In this document: one piece after another, positions 1-5,557 of the stretch
How the letters are laid out: the number at the start of each line of letters is the position of its first letter
Position numbering within the stretch: position 1 is the stretch's first letter
Source of the DNA: Acidobacteriaceae bacterium
GTDB taxonomy: Bacteria > Acidobacteriota > Terriglobia > Terriglobales > Acidobacteriaceae
Length of the DNA stretch: 6,863 bases
Direction: 5' to 3'
NCBI GenBank assembly: GCA_030040115.1
Contig: JASHUH010000133.1
Location: 1 to 6,863 of the forward strand
Notes under the pieces: generated by a model
Databases searched by the model: none
What the model saw: the letters and a program-made list of their open reading frames with translations, nothing else
Told to the model about the DNA's origin: nothing
Position numbers and translations under genes: made by a program

Positions 1-334
1 CGCCGGTGAGACTTGGATCGACAACCAGTCGGTAAATTGGGTGATTGAGGCGTATCGAGCCCAGGCCGCCGCTTTGGTCAGTCCCCGCAGTCAACCCCGC
101 CTCTCACCCAAAGAGATGTCGATTATCGCCTGCATCACCCAAGGCAAGCGCAACAAAGAGATTGCCTTTCAATTGGGCACTACCGAGCAGGTGATCAAGA
201 ATTATCTGCGTAAGATTTATGACAAGCTAGGCGTCTCGGACCGGCTGGAACTGGCGCTCTATTGCTTGCACAACAAGATTGTGCAGGCCGAAATGGACGA
301 AGAATTGGTGGCGCAAAAAGTCATTCGCGACTGA
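1..334 (+). CDS. NarL/FixJ-type response regulator, C-terminal part (5' end outside window)
   Basis: The reading frame is open from the first bases of the window (codons from position 2) to the TGA at 332-334, giving about 110 residues of a longer protein. The beginning (AGETWID) looks like the end of a receiver domain, where NarL-type regulators often carry a G-x-x-W-I/L stretch. A LuxR/GerE-type helix-turn-helix follows: RLSPKE, then GKRNKEIAFQLG, then QVIKNYLRKIYDKLGVSDR. This is the usual DNA-binding domain of two-component response regulators. A GTG at 41 could be called as a start, but it would cut into the receiver-linker region, so a 5'-truncated gene is the better reading. The phosphorylation site and the partner kinase are not in view. 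It converges on the MarR gene and overlaps it by 14 bases, so it is probably not part of the downstream operon. Family assignment is confident; the target genes are unknown. Confidence 0.88.
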   Translation, partial: AGETWIDNQSVNWVIEAYRAQAAALVSPRSQPRLSPKEMSIIACITQGKRNKEIAFQLGTTEQVIKNYLRKIYDKLGVSDRLELALYCLHNKIVQAEMDEELVAQKVIRD

Positions 335-881
335 CGGCGCTTCTTCTCTCCGCAGCCGGCGCGCTCCTGCCTGCCGTTGCCTCTCCATTGCAATCGCATT
401 CGGGCGCTTGGGTGTGGTTCCCGGCGTCTCGCGCCAGCTCCAGCAGACGGTTCAGCTCAACCAGATTCTCCGACTTCATGCCGCCGAGCAGGCTTTTGGG
501 AAGTTGCTCGACCACCGGATCCATGGCTCGCAGAAGTTCGAGGCCAGCGCCGGTAATTTGCGTCCACACCATGCGCCGGTCGCGCCGGTCGCGGCGTTGC
601 CGCGCGAACTTGAGCGCCTTCAGGCGGTTCAAAAGCCGGGTGATGTCGGGCTCCGCGGTCACCATGCGGCTGCCGATGGCCGCGCACGTGAGCCCTTGGG
701 GCTGCGCGCCGCGCAAAATACGCAACACGTTGTACTGTGTCAAAGTCACTCCCCAAGCGCGTATTCCAAGCTGAAGCCGGCGGTGCAGGCAATCGGCGGT
801 GCGCAGTAGATTCAAAAGCGTTTCTTCTTCCCGACTGGAAAAGGGCGCCGCTTGCTCGATTTCGATTTTCAAACTCACCAT
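321..881 (-). CDS. MarR-family winged-helix transcriptional regulator
   Basis: The product is a 186-residue protein starting at the ATG at 881. Residues about 47-115 form the MarR winged helix: LTQYNVLRIL, then LTCAAIGSRMVTAEPDITRLLNRLKAL (recognition helix region), then a wing with the DRRDRR motif and TQITGAGLELL. MarR proteins bind short palindromes as dimers and usually release DNA on binding a small aromatic or other ligand. The frame could be extended to an ATG at 989, but the added 36 residues are Arg-rich and unlike MarR N-termini. The 881 start has a GGGG run six bases upstream, which is a modest ribosome site. The C-terminal tail after residue 155 is low in complexity and overlaps the convergent response regulator gene. 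Because it is divergent from the molybdoenzyme operon, it is a likely local regulator of that operon and of itself. This is inferred from position only; the ligand is unknown. Confidence 0.88.
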   Translation of the reverse strand: MVSLKIEIEQAAPFSSREEETLLNLLRTADCLHRRLQLGIRAWGVTLTQYNVLRILRGAQPQGLTCAAIGSRMVTAEPDITRLLNRLKALKFARQRRDRRDRRMVWTQITGAGLELLRAMDPVVEQLPKSLLGGMKSENLVELNRLLELARDAGNHTQAPECDCNGEATAGRSAPAAERRSAVSRE

Positions 882-977
882 GTCGTCCCCGGGGAAACCT
901 CTTTTCCGCTGCCGTATTTCCTCGCCGGAGTGCCCTGTCCTTCGGCGCCGTGCTCTCGAAATGATGTTAGACGCAGG

Positions 978-1038
978 CGCTTGCTGCAAACGGCATTCAC
1001 ATTTTTGTGAAACATTCTCCGCATGTGCGCAGCAAGCG
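978..1038. repeat. 10-bp perfect inverted repeat enclosing the operator-like dyad
   Basis: CGCTTGCTGC at 978-987 is repeated in perfect inverted form as GCAGCAAGCG at 1029-1038, 41 bases apart. The shorter TTCACA/TGTGAA dyad lies inside it, with a slightly different centre (about 1003 against 1008). It could pair two operator half-sites through looping or form a cruciform or RNA stem. There is no U-run after it, so it is not an intrinsic terminator. Confidence 0.5.
996..1011. promoter_or_regulatory. Candidate operator, perfect dyad TTCACA-N4-TGTGAA
   Basis: Two perfect 6-base arms are separated by TTTT, giving a 16-base dyad of the size and symmetry bound by MarR-type or other dimeric winged-helix regulators. 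It lies 115 bases upstream of the MarR start and about 65 bases upstream of the proposed operon -35 box. The position would suit autoregulation of marR or an upstream site for the operon. The half-site order is opposite to the Crp consensus (TGTGA-N6-TCACA). Symmetry is seen directly; the bound protein is an inference. Confidence 0.45.
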
Positions 1039-1076
1039 AAGAAAATGTTTGATGGCCCGATGAATCTTCGCCGGGC

Positions 1077-1104
1077 TTCAAAGGCGATGATCGTACCATA
1101 TAAT
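1077..1104 (+). promoter_or_regulatory. Sigma70-like promoter for the molybdoenzyme operon
   Basis: A perfect TATAAT lies at 1099-1104, with TTCAAA (4 of 6 matches to TTGACA) at 1077-1082 and a 16-base spacer. It points toward the operon. Transcription would begin near 1111 and leave a leader of about 250 bases before the first ATG. It is the best -10/-35 pair noticed in the intergenic region. Similarity to the consensus is the only evidence, and the real start could lie closer to the gene. Confidence 0.45.
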
Positions 1105-1204
1105 GGGACAAATGTTGGGATGAAAGTGCGAAGCCGTTATTTTGAAAGGAATTGCTGCTTCCGCAAAGTCTTGGCGACCGCGAGGCTTCACAAACTCGGC
1201 ATTC

Positions 1205-1238
1205 CGGGATTAAGATAGCGGCATCGTTGCGAATCCCG
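1205..1238 (+). other. Weak stem-loop candidate in the operon leader
   Basis: CGGGATT at 1205-1211 can pair with AATCCCG at 1232-1238 across a 20-base loop. If transcription starts near 1111, this would form in the 5' leader RNA. It is short and has no U-tract, so it does not look like a terminator. A regulatory role is possible but unsupported. Confidence 0.2.
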
Positions 1239-1362
1239 CTTGGCCAGCGATGCATTGTTCGAATTAATTTCTTAAATCGCCATTGTTGCGAGATCGATCC
1301 GGTCTTTGAAGTGCGCAGCGATTCGCATCCCCTGAATGGAAACCTGACCCGGAGGATGGGCC

Positions 1363-1992
1363 ATGTCGGAGTCTGACGATCTGAAGCAAAACGACGGTGC
1401 GACCAAGACGGTAACCAGGCGCAATTTCATCCTGGGAGTCATTGCCGGTGGCGCAGTAGTGAGCGCGGCGAGTTATCGCTTTCTTGCCCCATCGCGGCGC
1501 CAATTGCCTGGCGCGGGCGAACGCCTGATCACGCTCTATGTAAACGGCAAGTCACGCCGGGTGGACGTGATGAAGCAGGAAACCCTGGCCTGGACCCTGC
1601 GGTACAAACTGGGTTTGACGGGCACCAAGCTGGGATGCGACCGGGCCGAGTGCGGTTCGTGTACGGTACTGATCGACGATGTGCCGTACTATAGCTGCTC
1701 CGTGCTCACGCACACCGTGCGCAACCGGCAGGTAACCACGATTGAAGGCCTGGCCGCAGCGGACGGCAAACTCCATCCGGTGCAGCAGGCGGTGGTCGAT
1801 GAGCAGGGCTTCCAGTGCGCGTACTGCATGACGGGCTTCATCATGTCGGCAGTGGGATTCTTGAAGACCAACCCCAATCCCACACGAGCCGAAATGGCGC
1901 AGGGGGTGTCGGGTAATCTTTGCCGGTGCCAGGACTACAGCAAGATTCTCGATTCCATGATGCGCGCAGCGGAATACACCAGGAGGGCTTGA
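1363..1992 (+). CDS. Tat-exported [2Fe-2S] subunit of a xanthine-oxidase-family molybdoenzyme
   Basis: The product has 209 residues. GGAGG at 1351-1355, seven bases before the ATG, fixes the start. Residues 18-42 form a twin-arginine signal: TRRNFIL followed by a Gly/Ala-rich hydrophobic stretch, so the subunit should be exported folded. The plant-type ferredoxin domain binds cluster II through C92, C97, C100 and C112. The helical domain binds cluster I through C152, C155, C187 and C189. The motifs QCAYCMTGF and GNLCRCQDY differ slightly from the common QCGFCTPG and GxLCRCTGY but keep all eight cysteines. The subunit passes electrons from the Mo centre to FAD. It is the counterpart of PaoA and XdhC/CoxS-type small subunits. 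Its stop lies two bases before the start of the Mo subunit, and the next gene's ribosome site is inside its last codons, so translation is probably coupled. Confidence 0.95.
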   Translation: MSESDDLKQNDGATKTVTRRNFILGVIAGGAVVSAASYRFLAPSRRQLPGAGERLITLYVNGKSRRVDVMKQETLAWTLRYKLGLTGTKLGCDRAECGSCTVLIDDVPYYSCSVLTHTVRNRQVTTIEGLAAADGKLHPVQQAVVDEQGFQCAYCMTGFIMSAVGFLKTNPNPTRAEMAQGVSGNLCRCQDYSKILDSMMRAAEYTRRA

Positions 1993-1994
1993 GC

Positions 1995-4514
1995 ATGCCG
2001 GCAGTTGAATTGACGAAGGCGGAGAGCCTGAAGCCGATCCCGTTTGGTACAGGCTACAAACTGATTGGGCACGATTTCTCAACCAACGACCTGGTGGCGA
2101 AAGTTACGGGCGCGTCGAGGTATGCCGAGGATTTCCGCGCGGAAGGCATGTTGTTCTGCCGCCTTGTGCTCAGTCCCATGCCCCACGCGCGGGTGAAGCG
2201 GATCAACGCGGATAAGGCGCTGGCGATGCCGGGCGTCAAGGGAATCCTTACCCCGTCTGAAGTTCCCGGCCACGCCAACTATGTGAATGATAACGGCACC
2301 ATGATCAAGGCCGATCGCTTCAGCGAGCTGGCGCTGGCTGACGAGCCTATGTACCAAGGTGAACCGATTCTGGCGGTGGCGGCCGTGGATGAGCTGACCT
2401 GCGCCGAGGCGATCGAGAAGATCGAGATCGAAATGGAGCCGCTGCCGTTTAACACCGATCCGCTGGACAGTCTGCGGCCGGGCAGCGCCAATGCCCGTGA
2501 AGAGGGCAATGTGTGGGTTCCAAACCCGCCTCCAAGCAGGGAATCGCAGCTGGCGGCGGTCAAATGGACCGACGAGGATTTTGCTGCAGAGAGAGAAGGC
2601 AAATTGCCGATGGGCCACGCGCCCGAGGAGTGGTCCTATGGCGACCTTGACGCCGGGTTCAAGAACGCCGCGCTGGTGCTGGACGAAACCTTCTCGACAG
2701 AAGATGTGAGCCACCAATGCCTGGAGCCGCGCACCACGATGGCGTTCTGGCAGAACGGCAAGCTCTATTTGTATACCGGCACGCAGAGCACGATGCAGAC
2801 CGTCCCGGCGATTGCCCGCTGGATGCACATGCCCGAAGACAAGGTGGTCTTCATCAGCGAGTACACCGGTGGCGGGTTCGGCAGCAAGATCACGGGCGCG
2901 CTTACGCTGGTTATACCGGCGCTGCTGTCGAAGAAGCTCAATGCTCCGGTGATGATGCGGGTCAGCCGCGAGGAAGAGCATTTTATCGGGCGCGCCCGGC
3001 CGGGCATCCGCGCGCGCACCAAGGTCGGGTTCGCGAAAGACGGCCGCATTACGGCCTTAGACATGTTCCTGGTGTCGGACGCGGGCTCGTATGGCTCGAA
3101 CGGCGACGGCGGCGCCTGCGGCCAAATCACATCACTGCTTTATCAGCCGCCGGCTATGCGTTGGCGCAACATCACCGTGGCCACCAACACGCTTCCGCGC
3201 AGCGCGCAGAGCGCGCCTGGCGGCATGCAGGCCATCGCCATCATCGAACCGATTCTCTCCAAGGCCGCACGCAAGCTCGGCGTGGACCAGGTTGCCTTGC
3301 GGCGCGTGAATTGTCCCGAGGGCAAGGCGCAGTACGGGCCGCCCGGCCCTGGCGGCAAACGCGCGTACGTGACCAGCTGCTATCTGAAGCAGGCGCTGGA
3401 CGAGGGCGCAAAGCAATTCAACTGGAGCGCGCGCGTGGCGCGGCCCAAGCAGAGCGGCACAAAAGTGCGCGGCGTGGGTGTGGCGCTGAGTTGCTATCAC
3501 GGCGGCACCACCGGGTTTGACGGCCTCATCGTGATCACTCCGGAGAACCGAGTGCGCGTCTACACCGGCATCGGCAACCTGGGCACGGAAGCCTTTGTTG
3601 ACGTGCACCGAGCCGCGGCGGAGATACTCAATGCGCCCTGGAGCGCGGTGGACATTGTCTGGGGCGACACTTCGAAGAACCTTCCCTATTCCTGCCACTC
3701 CGGCGGCAGCCAGACCATTCACGCCATGACGCGCGCCGGGCACGCGGTGGCCCTGGAATGCGCGCAAAGGCTCAAGGAGGTCGCGGCAAAATCGCTGGGC
3801 GGGCAGCCGGTCGATTACGAGGTAGCTAATCTGCGCGTCGCGCGGAAAGGCGGCGGCGCGGGGATGAGCTTTGCGGAGGCGGCGAAGGCTGCCATCAAGC
3901 TGGGCGGCATCTACGATGGCCATGACGTGAATCCCGCGGTCAACATGTACACCAAGCACTCGGTTGCTGGGCACGCGGGCGAGGGACTCGTCGCCTCAGC
4001 GACCGATAACTACCCGCACGACGGCGATTCCTTTTCCTTCCTGGCTTGCTTTGCCGAGGTGGAAACCGACGTGGAGACCGGCAAGTACCACATCACCGAC
4101 TACATGGGTTATGCCGACGTAGGCACAGTGATCCATCCGGCCGCGCTCGGCGGCCAGGTTCTGGGCCGTTCGGTGCTGGGAATGGCGCACGCCATCGGCC
4201 AGAAGTGGGTGATCGATCCGCAATACGGGATCACCGTGGCCGAGCGTTTCTACACCAACAAGCCTCCCACGATTCTGGACGTGCCCGTGGACATGAAGTG
4301 GAATGCGCTGAACATTCCCGATCCGGAGACGCCGGTGGGCGCCCGCGGCTGCGGCGAACCGCCGGTGGGCGGTGGATGCGCCGCAATCACCAATGCCCTG
4401 GCGGAGGCGCTCGGCGATAACATCTTCCAACGCGTGCCGGTGAACGCCGACACCATCCTGACGTCCTATGAAGCAGGACGCCCGATGCAAAACCCCTTCC
4501 TGGCCCACATCTGA
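1995..4514 (+). CDS. Molybdopterin-binding large subunit, xanthine oxidase family (substrate unknown)
   Basis: The product has 839 residues, compared with about 730-800 for most relatives. The start at 1995 is chosen because AGGAGGG at 1981-1987 sits seven bases upstream; the frame extends to 1920 but only inside the previous gene. The N-terminal a/b hammerhead domain spans about 25-130 (TGASRYAEDF, PHARV). TGGGFGSK at 291-298 and VGARGCGEPPVGGG near 780-795 are Moco-binding and active-site motifs, and E788 matches the base-catalytic glutamate. The region that reads FRGFGGPQ in xanthine oxidase is QSAPGGMQ at 405-412, so the substrate-orienting arginine appears to be serine (S406). The usual GQG loop reads NLGTE. 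An insert of about 31 residues lies around 182-212. There is no signal peptide; export together with the Tat-bearing FeS subunit is likely. It probably hydroxylates or oxidises an aldehyde or N-heterocycle, but this is not decided by the sequence. Confidence 0.93.
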   Translation: MPAVELTKAESLKPIPFGTGYKLIGHDFSTNDLVAKVTGASRYAEDFRAEGMLFCRLVLSPMPHARVKRINADKALAMPGVKGILTPSEVPGHANYVNDNGTMIKADRFSELALADEPMYQGEPILAVAAVDELTCAEAIEKIEIEMEPLPFNTDPLDSLRPGSANAREEGNVWVPNPPPSRESQLAAVKWTDEDFAAEREGKLPMGHAPEEWSYGDLDAGFKNAALVLDETFSTEDVSHQCLEPRTTMAFWQNGKLYLYTGTQSTMQTVPAIARWMHMPEDKVVFISEYTGGGFGSKITGALTLVIPALLSKKLNAPVMMRVSREEEHFIGRARPGIRARTKVGFAKDGRITALDMFLVSDAGSYGSNGDGGACGQITSLLYQPPAMRWRNITVATNTLPRSAQSAPGGMQAIAIIEPILSKAARKLGVDQVALRRVNCPEGKAQYGPPGPGGKRAYVTSCYLKQALDEGAKQFNWSARVARPKQSGTKVRGVGVALSCYHGGTTGFDGLIVITPENRVRVYTGIGNLGTEAFVDVHRAAAEILNAPWSAVDIVWGDTSKNLPYSCHSGGSQTIHAMTRAGHAVALECAQRLKEVAAKSLGGQPVDYEVANLRVARKGGGAGMSFAEAAKAAIKLGGIYDGHDVNPAVNMYTKHSVAGHAGEGLVASATDNYPHDGDSFSFLACFAEVETDVETGKYHITDYMGYADVGTVIHPAALGGQVLGRSVLGMAHAIGQKWVIDPQYGITVAERFYTNKPPTILDVPVDMKWNALNIPDPETPVGARGCGEPPVGGGCAAITNALAEALGDNIFQRVPVNADTILTSYEAGRPMQNPFLAHI

Positions 4515-4540
4515 CGAGAGATGTGATTACGGAGAGAGCT

Positions 4541-5557
4541 ATGGCGGTAATTCGAGACGTAATGCCCGCTTTTGACCTGCTTCAGCCAGCTTCTGCGGTA
4601 GATGCGCAGAAGTTGCTGGAGACCTATGGTGAAGACGCTTGGGTGATGGCCGGCGGAATGGACAGCTTCGATTGGCTCAAAGACCGCATCAAGAAGCCGC
4701 AGGTGCTTGTGGATCTGAGCGGGGTCGATGAGCTCAAGGGAATTCGGACCAGCGGCGACGGCGTCGAAATCGGCGCCATGACCACGCTGACGGAAATCGC
4801 CAAAGACCCGACGATCAGGAAGAACTACGGCCTGCTCGCCGAAGCCGTGGAGCACGTGGCCTCGCCGCAGATTCGCAATCAGGGCACCCTGGGCGGGAAC
4901 GTTTCGCAGGACGCGCGCTGCTGGTACTACCGCGGCGGGTGGCCGTGCTATCGCGCGGGCGGCAACGAGTGTTTTGCGGACACGCCGGTGGGGCGCAATC
5001 GCGAGCACGCCATCTTCGGCGCCAATCGCTGCGTGGCCGTGAATCCTTCGGACTCTGCGCCCGCGCTCATTGCCCTTGACGCAAAGTTCGTGATTCAGAC
5101 TCCCAAGGGCGAGCGCGTTGTGGACGCCGAGGATTACTTCCTCGGGCCGGAGGTCGACATCACGCGTCTTCACATTCTGAAGCCCGGCGACCTGCTCACC
5201 GCCATTCGTATTCCCTCGACGTGGGCCGGGGCCAATTTCTATTTCGAGAAAGTGCGTGACCGCAACGTGTGGGATTTTCCGTTGATGAACGTGGCCTCGG
5301 CGATGAAGGTCAGCGGCGGAAACATCGAGGACATTCGCATCGCCGTGAACGCCGTAGCGCCACGCCCGATGCGGCTCACGGCCGTGGAAGCCGCCGTGCG
5401 CGGCAGGCCGGCCAACGCGACAACGGGCGAGATGGCGGGAAAACTGGCCGTCCAGGGCGCCATTCCATTACAGTTCAACGCTTATAAAATTCCATTGATG
5501 CGCAACCTCGTGAAGCGCGCGATCGGCGGCGTGCAGGAGACGACATGGACTTCATAA
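4541..5557 (+). CDS. FAD-binding subunit with four-cysteine (probable [4Fe-4S]) insert
   Basis: The product has 338 residues. GGAGAG at 4531-4536 supports the ATG at 4541; a GTG at 4523 in the same frame has no comparable site. It is a CoxM/PaoB-type FAD subunit: AGGMDSFDWLKDR at 37-49 and IRNQGTLGGNV at 111-121 are the two FAD pyrophosphate-binding loops, followed by VNPSDSAPALIALDA and, in the C-terminal domain, DFPLMNVASAM. Between the second loop and NPSD lies an insert with C127, C136, C144 and C164. PaoB of E. coli aldehyde oxidoreductase and HcrB of 4-hydroxybenzoyl-CoA reductase carry a [4Fe-4S] cluster in an insert at this place, so the same is likely here. The subunit takes electrons from the FeS subunit. 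No signal peptide is seen. It ends 13 bases inside the cytochrome b gene, which suggests coupled translation and a common complex. Confidence 0.93.
   Translation: MAVIRDVMPAFDLLQPASAVDAQKLLETYGEDAWVMAGGMDSFDWLKDRIKKPQVLVDLSGVDELKGIRTSGDGVEIGAMTTLTEIAKDPTIRKNYGLLAEAVEHVASPQIRNQGTLGGNVSQDARCWYYRGGWPCYRAGGNECFADTPVGRNREHAIFGANRCVAVNPSDSAPALIALDAKFVIQTPKGERVVDAEDYFLGPEVDITRLHILKPGDLLTAIRIPSTWAGANFYFEKVRDRNVWDFPLMNVASAMKVSGGNIEDIRIAVNAVAPRPMRLTAVEAAVRGRPANATTGEMAGKLAVQGAIPLQFNAYKIPLMRNLVKRAIGGVQETTWTS

Larger units (their letters stand above)
882..1362. promoter_or_regulatory. Divergent intergenic control region, no gene
   Basis: This 481-base stretch between the MarR start and the operon start shows no convincing coding frame. 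Open frames that cross it lack family motifs and ribosome sites. It is visibly richer in A and T than the flanking genes between about 990 and 1110. It contains the nested inverted repeats, the sigma70-like promoter and the weak leader repeats listed separately. A convincing promoter for the MarR gene could not be picked out. Confidence 0.7.

Noticed and set aside
886..895. TCCCCGGGGA 10-base palindrome just upstream of the MarR start
   Set aside because: Short, GC-only symmetric core that is expected by chance in GC-rich DNA; the symmetry does not extend further.
882..989. N-terminal extension of the MarR protein to an ATG at 989
   Set aside because: The extra 36 residues are Arg-rich and unlike MarR N-termini, and the ATG at 881 fits the family length better.
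996..1011. Crp/Fnr box
   Set aside because: The half-sites are in the opposite order to TGTGA-N6-TCACA, so the dyad is better left as an operator of unknown protein.
1171..1187. Possible sigma54 promoter (TTGGC, then GC ten bases after GG)
   Set aside because: The GG-N10-GC spacing is present, but most of the other consensus positions do not match.
875..1255. Frames on both strands across the intergenic region (799-1218 +, 875-1255 -, 1152-1376 +)
   Set aside because: No family motifs and no good ribosome sites; they overlap the MarR gene or the operon start and lie in the region with regulatory repeats.
1920..1994. Earlier start for the Mo subunit inside the FeS gene
   Set aside because: The ATG at 1995 has a strong AGGAGGG at ideal spacing, and the upstream 25 codons are an out-of-frame reading of the FeS gene's end.
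2079..2981. Antisense frame of 300 codons opposite the Mo subunit gene
   Set aside because: It is a shadow of the well-supported Mo subunit and has no recognisable domain or ribosome site.
1995..4514. Aerobic CO dehydrogenase large subunit (CoxL)
   Set aside because: The form I CoxL active-site loop AYRCSFR is not present, and the gene order and Tat signal do not fit.
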